From positions 1 through 56,768 of the IMG/VR virus record IMGVR_UViG_3300025030_000126: a DNA stretch of 56,768 nt, one strand, 5' to 3'. The notes beneath the pieces are model-generated. The model did no database searches. It saw only the letters and a list, made by a program, of their open reading frames with translations, and was not told where the DNA came from. This DNA comes from a virus. Shown here piece by piece: positions 7,233 through 16,550 of this stretch; positions within the stretch are counted from its first letter, which is position 1; every line of letters starts with the position of its first letter. Made by a program: the position numbers and the translations under genes.

Positions 7233-8275
7233 TATACCGGCATTTAAAGCTTAAATTGACGAAAGTACAAGAAGAGTCTGTCCATAGGTGGATTCCTAGC
7301 CTGACCTCAATATGGAATTGGGCAATTTGTAAAATAGAGAATGATTCGAAAGGGGGCATCTACTACTCGCAGAAAGAGTTCCAAAACATATTATGCGGGA
7401 CCAGTAAAGTCCTCAATATACCGAGCCACACAGTTCAAGGCGTGTTAATTTCTGCCCACATGGCATGGCAGATGTGTTATAAGAAGGCGGCTAAAAAACC
7501 AAGATTCAAGGGCAACCGCAACCGTCTCAACAGTATCCCGTTCCCCGACCCGTTCCGAGTACCAAAGGATAACAGAATCACGGTCCCAGGTTTGGGCAGG
7601 GTTCGTTACCACAAGCAAGATATCCCAGAGGGCAAGATCAAATGCGGCAGGGTCGTCAAGCGGGCCTCCGGCTGGTACCTTTGCCTATTCATTGATGCTG
7701 AACCTGCAAAAATATCTGGAACAGGCGAGGGGGCCGTTGGCATCGACCCCGGCTATAAGCACCTGCTCACCCTCTCAACTGGGGAGAAAGTCGCCCATCC
7801 GAAAGAGTTGCAGCACAGCATCAAGCGTATTGGACAAGCCCAGCGTGGTGGTAATAAACGACTTGTAGCCAGACTTAACGAACGTATTGCTAACCAACGG
7901 AAGGACCGAAACCATAAACTATCCCATCGTTTAGTTGCAGAGAATGCAGTTATTGCTTTCAGTAAAGACAACATCAAGGGTCTGTCTCGTGCAGGCTTTG
8001 GGAAGTCCGTGGCAGCAGCAGGTCATGGGCAGTTCCGATTAATGTTGGCGTACAAGAGCCGTGCAGGCGGTCGTCAATACATCGAAGTTCCCAGTAAAGG
8101 TTCCACTAGGACCTGTTCAACTTGCGGTGCCAGTACCGGGCCTCAAGGGCGAGCAGGACTATCGGTAAGGCAATGGACGTGTTCGGCGTGTGGGACGCCT
8201 CATGATCGCGACGTGAACGCCGCGATCAACACGCTCAATGCTGCGCTCGGAATGAGCGTCGAGAGGGCCATTTAA
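7229..8275 (+). CDS. tnpB: TnpB-family protein with substituted RuvC-II residue
   Basis: A 348-residue IS200/IS605 TnpB (OrfB) protein, an RNA-guided RuvC nuclease family ancestral to Cas12. RuvC-I is intact (GIDPG, Asp173). The zinc ribbon has Cys296/299 and Cys318/321. RuvC-III (HDRDVNAA, Asp328) is intact. At the RuvC-II position, where active TnpB has I-x-x-E-D-L-N, this protein reads IAFSKDNIKGL, so the catalytic Glu is Ser245. It may be nuclease-dead, as in TnpB-like repressors (TldR), unless a relocated acidic residue substitutes. No tnpA is present. The ATG directly follows TTGAT and overlaps the upstream stop. Confidence 0.9.
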   Translation: MIYRHLKLKLTKVQEESVHRWIPSLTSIWNWAICKIENDSKGGIYYSQKEFQNILCGTSKVLNIPSHTVQGVLISAHMAWQMCYKKAAKKPRFKGNRNRLNSIPFPDPFRVPKDNRITVPGLGRVRYHKQDIPEGKIKCGRVVKRASGWYLCLFIDAEPAKISGTGEGAVGIDPGYKHLLTLSTGEKVAHPKELQHSIKRIGQAQRGGNKRLVARLNERIANQRKDRNHKLSHRLVAENAVIAFSKDNIKGLSRAGFGKSVAAAGHGQFRLMLAYKSRAGGRQYIEVPSKGSTRTCSTCGASTGPQGRAGLSVRQWTCSACGTPHDRDVNAAINTLNAALGMSVERAI

Positions 8276-8359
8276 GGCCCGTCTGAAACCTCAGATTGTC
8301 GAGAGAGTTCAAAAAGCAGTGGTCCGGGACCGCATACATCCTTCGACAGGGAAGCAAAT
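8276..8359 (+). ncRNA. Possible omega-RNA 3' portion and guide after tnpB
   Basis: The 84 bases after tnpB contain three inverted repeats: GGGCC/GGCCC around the tnpB stop, TCTGA-AACC-TCAGA (8282-8295), and GGTCC-G-GGACC (8320-8330). TnpB guide RNAs normally overlap the 3' end of tnpB and run past the element end. If the scaffold ends near GAGAGAGTTCAA (8301-8312), the guide would begin about 8313. This is inference from family architecture. Confidence 0.4.
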
Positions 8360-8581
8360 ATGGCTTGCGACATGACGATAAAAATCGAGCACATCCAGAC
8401 TTCTAGATCCAGCTTGGACTTCCAAGAGTTCGCACGTTACGTAGAGCGCACTGTGATGGCAACGTTATCGTCTGCGCCCAAAACGGACGGGCAGGAGGTG
8501 TACGGCGTGTCCCCTTTTTCGCAAATCCCCCGTGACATGCTGCCCCTTATGTTGCCCGCGCAGGCAAGGAGACCTCGATGA
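8360..8581 (+). CDS. Small hypothetical structural-region protein
   Basis: A 73-residue protein beginning 84 bases after tnpB, with a modest GGGAAG ribosome site. It ends in an ATGA overlap with the next gene. No motif recognised. Its position in a run of virion genes suggests a structural or assembly role. Confidence 0.6.
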   Translation: MACDMTIKIEHIQTSRSSLDFQEFARYVERTVMATLSSAPKTDGQEVYGVSPFSQIPRDMLPLMLPAQARRPR

Positions 8582-9057
8582 TACCCCGCGACTACCGAGC
8601 CACCGGCAATGCCCTCACCGCCGACATCAACACCACTATCACCTATCACCCGGACAGCTTCGAGTGCCTGCTTTACAGGGCCGATTTGTCAGCCCCGGAA
8701 ACGGTAGCGAGCAATGCCGATGTTGTGGGTTCCATGGAGACATCGGAGCGTGCCGTCACCTATCTGGACCCCGTGGAAGCGCGGGCGATGCGGGTCGTGG
8801 AAGGCCCGTTCTTCCAGTCGGCCACCAATGCGGGCGATGGCCCTGACGGCAACCTCGACCAGCCGCTGGTTCTGGTACTCAATCTGGAACCGGTGCCGGA
8901 GCAGTCCATCATCCAATATGAAGAGATGATCGGCGAGGACGACCGGAGGATGGTGAGCGTCTATGTCGTAAAGAGCGACCTGATAGGGTCCATTCCAGGC
9001 GGCAAAGAGCGCCACTACTGCATCCCGTTCAAAAGCATCGAAGGGGAGGCCCCGTGA
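8578..9057 (+). CDS. Hypothetical virion-region protein
   Basis: A 159-residue beta-rich protein, overlapping both neighbours by four bases. No transmembrane or catalytic features. The tight coupling to the following 363-residue structural-type protein suggests a shared tail or head assembly function. Family not recognised. Confidence 0.65.
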   Translation: MIPRDYRATGNALTADINTTITYHPDSFECLLYRADLSAPETVASNADVVGSMETSERAVTYLDPVEARAMRVVEGPFFQSATNAGDGPDGNLDQPLVLVLNLEPVPEQSIIQYEEMIGEDDRRMVSVYVVKSDLIGSIPGGKERHYCIPFKSIEGEAP

Positions 9058-10145
9058 CAGAACTGAACGAACTATCGGAACTGCAAAGCGTCGACTTTGC
9101 CTTTGGAGCGTTTCTCGCTGGGGCCTTCGCGGGATACGCCGACAAGGGGCCGCAAGGCTGGCGGAACTTCATCAAGCGACCGGTGAATAAACAGATTTTC
9201 CGGCATGACGCCGACACCCCGGAACAGTTCATGCGCGACTTCCTTTCCAGCCAGAAGGACAAGAAAGTCACAAGCACGCGAACCAATGACGAGGATGTCG
9301 TTATCTCCAGCACCTTCGTCAATGCCCCGCTCTTCCCCGTGGTCTACTACTTCCGCAAGCCGGGGCTGGTGAACACGCAGGATCAGAAGGGTTCACGCGG
9401 GCGCGTATGGAACGGCAACAGGATTTTCGACCTCCAGCAGCTCCCCGTCGCGCTCGACTACAACCTCGTGCTGATGGCTTGGGACAAACTGGCCCTCGAC
9501 AAGATTTCCCTCGCGTGGTATGCCTACGTCTCTTCGCATGATGCTTTCATGGCCCCCTTCGAGATCGGCGGCGAAAGTTTTGACGTCCGGGTCTCTCTGA
9601 TGGATAACAAGAACATCGCCATGCAGAACGCCTCAGAAGTTATGGACGGCAAAAGGCTTTATGCCGCAACGACTCCGGTCTCCATCATGACCAACATCCT
9701 CTTCGGCAAAGAGATCGACCTTCCTGGCCCTTCTCGCGTCATTTTCGGCAGTGTCCCGCAGGCAGAACAGCGATACGTGCTTACTTTGGCCGACGATCTG
9801 TTCAGTTTTGACTCTGCAACGAAGGAGGATGGCCCCAGACCTATCAATCCGGGCACGGTCAGGCTCATGGTAGGGGCAAGGGTCGTAGCGACCGACGACG
9901 GCAAAGGGGCGATCAGCGGGAGCTATGAACTTGACGATATCGTCATCCCCATTGTCGGCACCGTGGACTACTACAGCGGCATCATTTCTGTGAGTTTTGG
10001 AAGTAACCCAGCGGGGGTAGTCAGCGTGGCATTCCAACCGCTTGACGGCAGGATCAATGTAGACTGGGAATTTGAAGGCGATGGCTTTTACGATGACGGC
10101 GGGATTGTCGACTACGATGACGGTCAACCTATGGTTTGGGGGTAA
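9054..10145 (+). CDS. Structural protein sharing a domain with the capsid protein
   Basis: A 363-residue protein with a GTG start inside the previous gene's stop overlap, preceded by AAGGGGAGG. Residues about 268-330 form a beta domain with the pattern V-R-L...DDGKG...GTVDYYSG-I...VSVAF. The same pattern occurs within the putative major capsid protein (residues about 232-293, with GTVDYVNG), so the two proteins appear to carry homologous beta domains. Residues 70-250 look like a separate mixed domain. A tail or baseplate role is likely from context; exact identity unknown. Confidence 0.65.
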   Translation: MTELNELSELQSVDFAFGAFLAGAFAGYADKGPQGWRNFIKRPVNKQIFRHDADTPEQFMRDFLSSQKDKKVTSTRTNDEDVVISSTFVNAPLFPVVYYFRKPGLVNTQDQKGSRGRVWNGNRIFDLQQLPVALDYNLVLMAWDKLALDKISLAWYAYVSSHDAFMAPFEIGGESFDVRVSLMDNKNIAMQNASEVMDGKRLYAATTPVSIMTNILFGKEIDLPGPSRVIFGSVPQAEQRYVLTLADDLFSFDSATKEDGPRPINPGTVRLMVGARVVATDDGKGAISGSYELDDIVIPIVGTVDYYSGIISVSFGSNPAGVVSVAFQPLDGRINVDWEFEGDGFYDDGGIVDYDDGQPMVWG

Positions 10146-10151
10146 AAAGGA

Positions 10152-13100
10152 ATGAACAAGGTATATTTCTGGCTGGCACTGTTACTGATACCCACGGCGC
10201 TGATTGCTGCCGACATCTCGCACACTCCGCTCGTGCCGGGGGCGCTGCTGTCTACCGACCGAGTGCCGATGGGGCGACCTTCGAGCGGGCTGGCCGACGG
10301 GAAGGGCGCGGCCTACACTGCCAGTATGAACCAGATCAGGCAGTACGTCCAAGGGCAACTGTCATCCGCTCAAGGCGGGGTAGCCGCTACTGTCGATGTT
10401 GGAACTACTACCACCGGGGCCGCAGGCACCAGTGCGAGCGTCACAAATTCAGGCACCGACAAGGCCGCTATCCTCAACTTCACCGTGCCACGCGGAAACA
10501 CTGGTGCTGCGGGGACTACGGGGGCTGCTGCGACCATCGCGGTTGGCACAGTGACCACGGGCGCAGCCGGTTCCGAGGTAACAGTCACCAACGTCGGCAC
10601 ACCGACCGCCGCTGTATTCGATGTGCGTATCCCCAAAGGGGACAAGGGGGACACCGGGAATACCGGCGCGACAGGGGCACAAGGCGAAGCGGGGGTTCAA
10701 GGTATTCAGGGGATTCCCGGCGATCAGGGGCTGGAAGGACCTGCGGGCGCAGGTTCTGAAGTTCCGGGGCCGCCAGGGGCTCCCGGCGATCCGGGCCTGT
10801 CGGCGTATCAGGTGGCCGTTGCAAACGGGTTTGTTGGGGATGAAGCGGCATGGCTTGCCTCGCTCCAAGGTGAGACAGGACCTCCGGGTAGCGGCGGCTC
10901 TGGTGCGTTTGCCGACATCACGGGCGCACCGGGGGATAACTCTGCGCTGGCTGCCGCGCTCGGAGCGAAGGTTGACACCTCGTCTTTGGCAGCCGTGGCG
11001 ACAACCGGCGCGTATTCCGATCTCACAGGCAAGCCGACCCTCGGCAACTCCGCCGCTCTCGATGTCGGCACCACCGCCGGCACGGTGGCCGCGGGTGATG
11101 ATGCCAGGATAGTTGCGGGAGGGACGGCGTTGCAGTCGGATGGGGATGGGAGCGGCTTGACGGGTATCACCCCTGGGCAGGTCGGGGCAGCTACCGCAGC
11201 GCAGGGCGCTTTGGCGGATAGCGCGTTGCAGACCATCACCGACTCTACCAGCACGACAAGTAGCGCGACGGCGGCGAGCGCGACGGCGGTGAAGTCTTTA
11301 CAGGACTCTAAGGCATCGCTCACCGCCCCGTCCTTTACTACCAGCATTCAGACCCCAGCTATAGGGATCAACCACGCTCCGGTCACAACTGGGCCTTTGC
11401 TCTATCTCTACTCCCCACAGAAAACCCAAGGTTTCTACCAGTATCACTATCAGAATAGCGACCCCGGTATAGCAGACGGCGGCACATTCTCCCCATTCCA
11501 TGTTGAAGTGGCCACCACGGCCACGCAGGAAACACCCAATACGCTACTGAGCGGGGGGCTTACCTCCACGCTCAATTTCGGCCAAGGGGGCGCGGCATCT
11601 GTCGGGACCGGCCACGCCGCCAGCCTGTCGACGGTGATTTACGGCAACGGCGACGCCGCCAGCGAGCACGCCGGGATATTCAGTGCGCTGCGCTACGACA
11701 TTGGGACGGGCTTTGCTCAGACGGCGGGGCCTTCGGGACGCGGCTGGCTCACGGATTTCAACCTGCACGGGCCTGTCAACGTCCAGCCGAATCTCCTGAC
11801 GGGCATCAATATGTTTGCCAACAACTACTACAATGGCTCCCCGGTGTCCGGGCCGTCCGGCGCGATCTGGATCAGTACTGGAAAAGGGCTGGGCGGAGGC
11901 ACGGGCGGCGGTCCGCACACATCCGCTAACACCTACCCGCTAGATGTGGGACTCGGCATCGTTGGCACTTCCTATGCCGGGAGTACCGCAAACGGATTTA
12001 ACAAGGGCATCCAGATCGGGGGCACGGGCTCAGGGTGGGAGGTTCCGTCATCCAAAATAGGCACAGGTATATCTTTGGAGGGGACGCAGGGTGTTGGGGC
12101 CGATTTCTCCGTGGCGACTTTTAGCAACAACTCCACCGCCATCAAACTAGGTCCGACTCAGAAAATATCTGACGGTACCAACGCGTACACACTGGCGGAA
12201 CTTGCCGCAGGGGGCGGTGGAGGGGAGGCGAACACCACATCCAACGTAGGTACCGGCGAGGGCACTCTGGCGAAAGCTAAATCCGGCGTTGACCTCCCGT
12301 TTAAAACCATCAAAGCAGGTAGCAATATCACTATCACCAACAACGCTGATGATGTGACCGTTGAGGCAACGGGCGGTGGGGCGGGTACTGTCATAAGCGT
12401 GTCTTCAGCAAACGCCGATATTGCTGTATCAATGGCATCGCCAACGCCGGTTCTTACTCTTAATAGTGGTACCAGTGCTAACCAGATAGTCAAACGTGGC
12501 GCTAACGGAGCCGTTACGTTTGCGAACAGCGCGAACGATGGGACATCTACAATATCTCCATCCCGAACTATGACAGGGGGAACCGGCGCGGGAACCTCAT
12601 ACAGATCGCTAAACTCGACATTCGGGTTAACAACTACGGATTCTGCCGATAGTGGTTACCTCAGCGCGGGTGGCTTCACAACTACGTACAACGGTTCAGG
12701 TACGTCTGCTTTCACCGGCGAGCTGCGCTCGTTAGTTGTATCGGGCTATAACCAAGGTTCGGCGACTGCGTCAAATGTAACAGGTGTGCTATCAGCGGGT
12801 GGTGCTACAAGCACTGGTGGTATCGCTACGTACACCGGATTTAAATCAGCGCCTTATTCGCCAGGGGCGGGGGTCATAACTACAGCGATAGGCTTTCTGA
12901 GTGACTCCACTACCTATTCCAACGCTACAAATAAGTGGCATTTCTACGGGAACGGAGATGCCCGATCCTACCTTAACGGCAACCTCCAGATCGGCAGCGC
13001 CACGGCCACCACAGGCGCAGAAAAGCTCCAGGTGACGGGTAGCGCATCCATCTCGGGCAACCTCCTTGCCAAGACCTTTACCCCAACGCTCCCATCTGCG

Positions 13101-13409
13101 ACCACCTACGGAGCAACAACGACCATTGACCTTAGTTTGGGCGACTCACCCTCAGTCACCCTCACAGGAGACCCGGCGCTGGCGTTCAGCAATCCTGTAG
13201 CGGGGCAATGGCATACACTCAACCTGATTCAAGACGGGACAGGGGGCAGAACTGCCACATGGCCCTCGTCCGGCCTAGTCTGCACATGGCGGAATACATC
13301 AGGTAATGTGGCACCTACTTTACTGACAGGGGCGAACAAGGTCGACTCGTTCGTAATCCACACGCTATCGACAACCAGCGCCGAATGCTGGACTGCGAAT
13401 AACCAGTAA
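10152..13409 (+). CDS. Collagen-like tail fibre protein with signal peptide
   Basis: A 1085-residue fibre-type protein. Residues 1-20 look like a Sec signal peptide ending ALIAA, which is odd for a virion protein. Two roughly 45-residue beta modules (77-118, 127-167) precede a Gly-X-Y collagen-like stretch (about 162-216) and the AYQVAVANGFVGDEAAWLASL motif common in phage tail fibres. A long Gly/Ser/Thr-rich beta region follows, then a C-terminal beta domain (about 985-1085), probably for trimerisation or receptor binding. The family usually mediates host attachment. It is followed by a 7-bp inverted repeat. Confidence 0.85.
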   Translation: MNKVYFWLALLLIPTALIAADISHTPLVPGALLSTDRVPMGRPSSGLADGKGAAYTASMNQIRQYVQGQLSSAQGGVAATVDVGTTTTGAAGTSASVTNSGTDKAAILNFTVPRGNTGAAGTTGAAATIAVGTVTTGAAGSEVTVTNVGTPTAAVFDVRIPKGDKGDTGNTGATGAQGEAGVQGIQGIPGDQGLEGPAGAGSEVPGPPGAPGDPGLSAYQVAVANGFVGDEAAWLASLQGETGPPGSGGSGAFADITGAPGDNSALAAALGAKVDTSSLAAVATTGAYSDLTGKPTLGNSAALDVGTTAGTVAAGDDARIVAGGTALQSDGDGSGLTGITPGQVGAATAAQGALADSALQTITDSTSTTSSATAASATAVKSLQDSKASLTAPSFTTSIQTPAIGINHAPVTTGPLLYLYSPQKTQGFYQYHYQNSDPGIADGGTFSPFHVEVATTATQETPNTLLSGGLTSTLNFGQGGAASVGTGHAASLSTVIYGNGDAASEHAGIFSALRYDIGTGFAQTAGPSGRGWLTDFNLHGPVNVQPNLLTGINMFANNYYNGSPVSGPSGAIWISTGKGLGGGTGGGPHTSANTYPLDVGLGIVGTSYAGSTANGFNKGIQIGGTGSGWEVPSSKIGTGISLEGTQGVGADFSVATFSNNSTAIKLGPTQKISDGTNAYTLAELAAGGGGGEANTTSNVGTGEGTLAKAKSGVDLPFKTIKAGSNITITNNADDVTVEATGGGAGTVISVSSANADIAVSMASPTPVLTLNSGTSANQIVKRGANGAVTFANSANDGTSTISPSRTMTGGTGAGTSYRSLNSTFGLTTTDSADSGYLSAGGFTTTYNGSGTSAFTGELRSLVVSGYNQGSATASNVTGVLSAGGATSTGGIATYTGFKSAPYSPGAGVITTAIGFLSDSTTYSNATNKWHFYGNGDARSYLNGNLQIGSATATTGAEKLQVTGSASISGNLLAKTFTPTLPSATTYGATTTIDLSLGDSPSVTLTGDPALAFSNPVAGQWHTLNLIQDGTGGRTATWPSSGLVCTWRNTSGNVAPTLLTGANKVDSFVIHTLSTTSAECWTANNQ

Positions 13410-13416
13410 TCATTAC

Positions 13417-13465
13417 CTGCGGCTAGGCTGATCCCCGAAAAGGCGCACCCTACGCCCTGCCGCAG
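13417..13465 (+). repeat. Inverted repeat after fibre gene
   Basis: CTGCGGC (13417-13423) and GCCGCAG (13459-13465) are perfect complements with a 35-base loop and no T tract. This could be an RNA processing or folding element rather than a terminator. Confidence 0.35.
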
Positions 13466-13495
13466 ATTCTATAGGGCAATCCTGTGGGAGGATTT

Positions 13496-13906
13496 ATGAA
13501 AAACGCAATGTTGATTTTTTGTATTACGGCAATGTTGATGATGTTCGCGGTTGTGGCACGGGGAGCGGATTACGGAATACTGCGCGAAGGTGGGTGGAAG
13601 TACGGGAACGTCTACTCCCTTGAACTAGCTCCGGGATTCTCGGCAAGGACAGTGAAAGAAGTGATGGGCGTGTACTCTGACTCAAGAGAAGCCCTCGCAG
13701 AGTACATTAGGGTTTCCAACAGACAAAACGGTGTGCCAGATGTGGTGCTGGCTGTCGTTCTCAAGTCCGCAGAAGGAGAAGAAATAAGATTAGACGTTGT
13801 GGCAGTAGATGATTTGCCGTTGCATAGTGTTCCCGTTGCTTGCGGCAAAATCAAAGCTAAAAAGTGCTGGTTCATCAAGTACAAAGATGAGGAGAAAGGC
13901 GAATGA
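13496..13906 (+). CDS. Small exported protein
   Basis: A 136-residue protein. The ATG at 13496 follows GGGAGGATTT and is preferred over GTG 13484. Residues 1-23 form a signal peptide with a hydrophobic core and a VARGA-type cleavage region, so a periplasmic location is expected. The mature part has no recognised motif and contains two Cys near the end. It overlaps the next secreted protein gene by ATGA, suggesting the two act together outside the cytoplasm, for example in lysis or superinfection control; this is inference. Confidence 0.7.
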   Translation: MKNAMLIFCITAMLMMFAVVARGADYGILREGGWKYGNVYSLELAPGFSARTVKEVMGVYSDSREALAEYIRVSNRQNGVPDVVLAVVLKSAEGEEIRLDVVAVDDLPLHSVPVACGKIKAKKCWFIKYKDEEKGE

Positions 13907-14178
13907 AAACCCTCATCGTAGCACTGGTATTGATCCTGGCTGCATCAGCTGCGAGGGCGGAAGACGCAAAAGATACTCGAACTTTGCGCTCCGCAGTATC
14001 GGTGCTCCACCGGCAGGAACAAGACACCTGGAAAAGATTGAAGGCGTCTGAATATACTCTAGAGAAAACGGAGTGTGCAACAAAGGCACAGCGTAAGGAG
14101 CTGGAGGTATTGCGCCGCCAATGGGTTGACACACATTCTGCGCTCAGCAGTCTCAAAAGACTGCTCGGGCAGGACTAA
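13903..14178 (+). CDS. Small exported helical protein
   Basis: A 91-residue protein with a clear signal peptide (LIVALVLILAASAARA) and a mature part that is almost entirely charged helix (RQEQDTWKRLKASEYTLEK). The size and secreted coiled-coil character recall spanin subunits or periplasmic phage proteins, but no lipobox is present. It is translationally coupled to the upstream exported protein. Confidence 0.65.
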   Translation: MKTLIVALVLILAASAARAEDAKDTRTLRSAVSVLHRQEQDTWKRLKASEYTLEKTECATKAQRKELEVLRRQWVDTHSALSSLKRLLGQD

Positions 14179-14223
14179 CCACTTTCCGTTGCGGGAGAAC
14201 ACCCGCCATAAAGGAAACCTACG

Positions 14224-14667
14224 ATGAAAAAAATGATTTTTCTGATACTCCTCCTGCTCCCCTCACTCTGCTACGCCGGGCCGGGAGCGCGACGGTTGTT
14301 GATGGTGGCCAAGCCTCTACCTCCAAACGAACTATTCACCTCTGGTGCTAATGGTTGGTCCGGCGCATGGGGGTGGGAATCCAGTTCCCATATGGGCGGC
14401 GGAATGTATGCAACATCAGGCGAGTCCGCCATGACTAAAGTGATTTCTGCACCAGCACCTTGCAATATGACGGTTTACTCCAGGGTTTCCACGGGGTCGC
14501 TTTCGTCGTTCACGGCCTGCAACGGGGCTGCATGCGTCAATCTCAACACATCGTCTACGTGGACTAAATCAGGAGATTTGGCGCTTAGCACAGGTGACAA
14601 TACGATAACTATCACTGCGTCAGGTGGAACCTACGGCGCATTAATTGACACCATTGAATTTAGATAG
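14224..14667 (+). CDS. Exported beta-sandwich protein
   Basis: A 147-residue protein with a strong signal peptide (IFLILLLLPSLCYAGPG). The mature part is Gly/Ser/Thr/Trp-rich with alternating strands and ends in GALIDTIEFR, typical of carbohydrate-binding or fibre-tip beta-sandwich folds. RBS AAAGGAAA. It is the third secreted-type product in a row. Role in adsorption or surface modification is inference. Confidence 0.65.
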   Translation: MKKMIFLILLLLPSLCYAGPGARRLLMVAKPLPPNELFTSGANGWSGAWGWESSSHMGGGMYATSGESAMTKVISAPAPCNMTVYSRVSTGSLSSFTACNGAACVNLNTSSTWTKSGDLALSTGDNTITITASGGTYGALIDTIEFR

Positions 14668-14807
14668 CGGCATCGGCAACGGCGGAACATGGGCCGCCGA
14701 CACGTTCAGGAAGCCGACACCGTAAACAACCGGCGTGCGGGCAATGAGTACGACGCGGCCAGATAGTTATCACCTGAACGCCGTAGGGCGGTCTTAAAGG
14801 AACCGAT

Positions 14808-15800
14808 ATGGCATCAAACCAAGAAGATATTTTAGTCCAGAAGATCACCATCATCCGGGATAACAAGCCCTTCGAGTCTTTTGATAGGTCGTTTCTCACG
14901 GAACTGACCTACATTGAGACATCGGATATCTCCGGCCCGCGCCTGATATTCGTCATGGACGACTACTATCGTATTATCCGGGATGAACTGGGGGTGAAGC
15001 CAAGGGACATCCTTGAGGTTGTGCTTTCAGACCGTTTCCAGCGCGACGGGCTCGACAAGGCAATCCGTTTCGTCATCCTGACAATGCCGATCAACGACCG
15101 GTGGATCACCTTCAACTGCATAGAGGCGAGTGTCTATAAATTGAAGCTCCCTGCGCGGGAAGCGGCGATATTCAGCCAGAAATCAGTCCAGGCCATCATT
15201 CAGAAGCTCGCCCCCGGACTGAAGTATGATGTGGGGTCGTTCCCTGTGCTAAACGACTACCATCTTTTACCCGCAATGCGGCCATCAAAGCTGCTCCGAC
15301 AGATGGCGCAGGAGCATGGTGCGGTCTGCTTCTGGCAAAGGGGCCAGATCGTGTTCAGGAAGCTGAAAGAGCTTTACAGCGCAGCGCCTGCGATGGTATA
15401 CAGCCACAACGACACGCGCAAGGAGAACAAGATCATCGTCTACTCCAGGCCGAACACCGAAGGCATCATACAGGATTTGACCGAGCGCAACTACGTTGGA
15501 TGGGACATGGTTGAGGGGTTCCAGAAGTCCAGCAGGGTCCCAAAAGCTCCGGCAGAATTCACGTCGGCATCCAAGGCGAGCCTCGATAACCTCACTGAGA
15601 TACCAAAGCCCGTCATTGACTTCAGCACGGCGGGCAACGGGGCGCTACTCCCCGGCCTTACTCTCGGGCTGGAGTGGAACACCGAACGCGCCGACATGCC
15701 TATTGACGAAAGCCTTCCTGCCAAGGTCGTCATCGGCATGGTAGCGCACTCGTGGAAGCCGCAGTCGTACTTCTGCCAAGTTTCCGGCATAAGGAACTAA
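14808..15800 (+). CDS. Baseplate hub protein, gp27/gpD-like
   Basis: A 330-residue protein whose N-terminus (VQKITIIRDNKPF...LTELTYIETSDISGPRL) resembles the first barrel of gp27/late-control-D hub proteins. It is followed by segments typical of that family (PSKLLRQMAQEHGAVCFWQRG). Such proteins form a trimeric ring at the tube end and carry the spike. The next gene encodes a gp5-like OB-fold spike, giving the usual hub-spike order. Start ATG 14808 has AAAGGAA upstream. A 140-bp gap with short GC stems precedes it. Confidence 0.65.
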   Translation: MASNQEDILVQKITIIRDNKPFESFDRSFLTELTYIETSDISGPRLIFVMDDYYRIIRDELGVKPRDILEVVLSDRFQRDGLDKAIRFVILTMPINDRWITFNCIEASVYKLKLPAREAAIFSQKSVQAIIQKLAPGLKYDVGSFPVLNDYHLLPAMRPSKLLRQMAQEHGAVCFWQRGQIVFRKLKELYSAAPAMVYSHNDTRKENKIIVYSRPNTEGIIQDLTERNYVGWDMVEGFQKSSRVPKAPAEFTSASKASLDNLTEIPKPVIDFSTAGNGALLPGLTLGLEWNTERADMPIDESLPAKVVIGMVAHSWKPQSYFCQVSGIRN

Positions 15801-15803
15801 ACT

Positions 15804-16541
15804 ATGAGCGATGATATGAGAAATCACGGGAAGCGTAACGACCGGATACACCGGGAGTGCGTCGGCATCGTGGAGACAGAGGGAAAGGACGACCCGAAAA
15901 AGCTGCTTTTGGTGCAGGTTCGGGTTTTTGGCATCTTCGACAACACACCCGTCAAAGACCTCCCTTGGGCGGAATACAAACTGCCTATCGGCGCACGGCC
16001 CAATGACGGCTCATTCGTCCCGGTGAAAAAGGGCGACCTTGTATGGACCGATTTCCCCTATAACGGCGATTCACGCCGCCCCCGGATAACCGGCAGTGTC
16101 CACTATGCCCCGGAAAAGGTGCCGAGCTTGCCCCACGAGACGTTCGCAGGACCAGACGCATACGTCCATGCCAGGACCGGCGATGAACCCGCGCAGCCCG
16201 CGCATGTCTACGGGGAGGACGCTGTAATGACCCTTCACGGGGTCATGATAGCGATCAACAAGGACGGTTCCTATAACGTCGTCCAAAAGGCTACCGGTAC
16301 GGAATTTACCATCACCAAGGACGGCGACATGATTTTCCACGTTGAGGGCGATGTGTACCGATCAGCATCCGGCTTGGAAGACGTGCGGATCACAGGCAAG
16401 CAGGCAACCACGGCCATGGAAGGGATAGACCACGACGGCGGCACGGGCGACCCCAAAGGCAACGTCAACGGGCACTGTCTTTGCTGCTGGAGTGGGCAAC
16501 CACACCCCATGGTATCGAACAACGTCAAATCAACCCTGTAG
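15804..16541 (+). CDS. Baseplate central spike protein, gp5/VgrG OB-fold-like
   Basis: A 245-residue protein. Residues about 18-110 follow the gp5/VgrG OB-fold pattern: a bypass strand (KLLLVQVRVFGIF), DLPWAEYKLPIG, a GSFVPVKKGDLVWTDF segment, and a SRRPRITG turn. No lysozyme domain is present. A beta-helical stretch (about 135-200) likely forms the needle shaft, and two Cys-Cys residues near the end could bind a metal at the tip. It would pierce the outer membrane during contraction. Partner: the gp27-like hub encoded just upstream. Confidence 0.7.
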   Translation: MSDDMRNHGKRNDRIHRECVGIVETEGKDDPKKLLLVQVRVFGIFDNTPVKDLPWAEYKLPIGARPNDGSFVPVKKGDLVWTDFPYNGDSRRPRITGSVHYAPEKVPSLPHETFAGPDAYVHARTGDEPAQPAHVYGEDAVMTLHGVMIAINKDGSYNVVQKATGTEFTITKDGDMIFHVEGDVYRSASGLEDVRITGKQATTAMEGIDHDGGTGDPKGNVNGHCLCCWSGQPHPMVSNNVKSTL

Positions 16542-16550
16542 GAGCAAGGC

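Noticed and set aside
10152-13409. Host collagen-like surface protein rather than a phage fibre
   Set aside because: The AYQVAVANGFVGDEAAWLASL motif and the surrounding baseplate genes indicate a tail fibre, although the signal peptide is unexplained.
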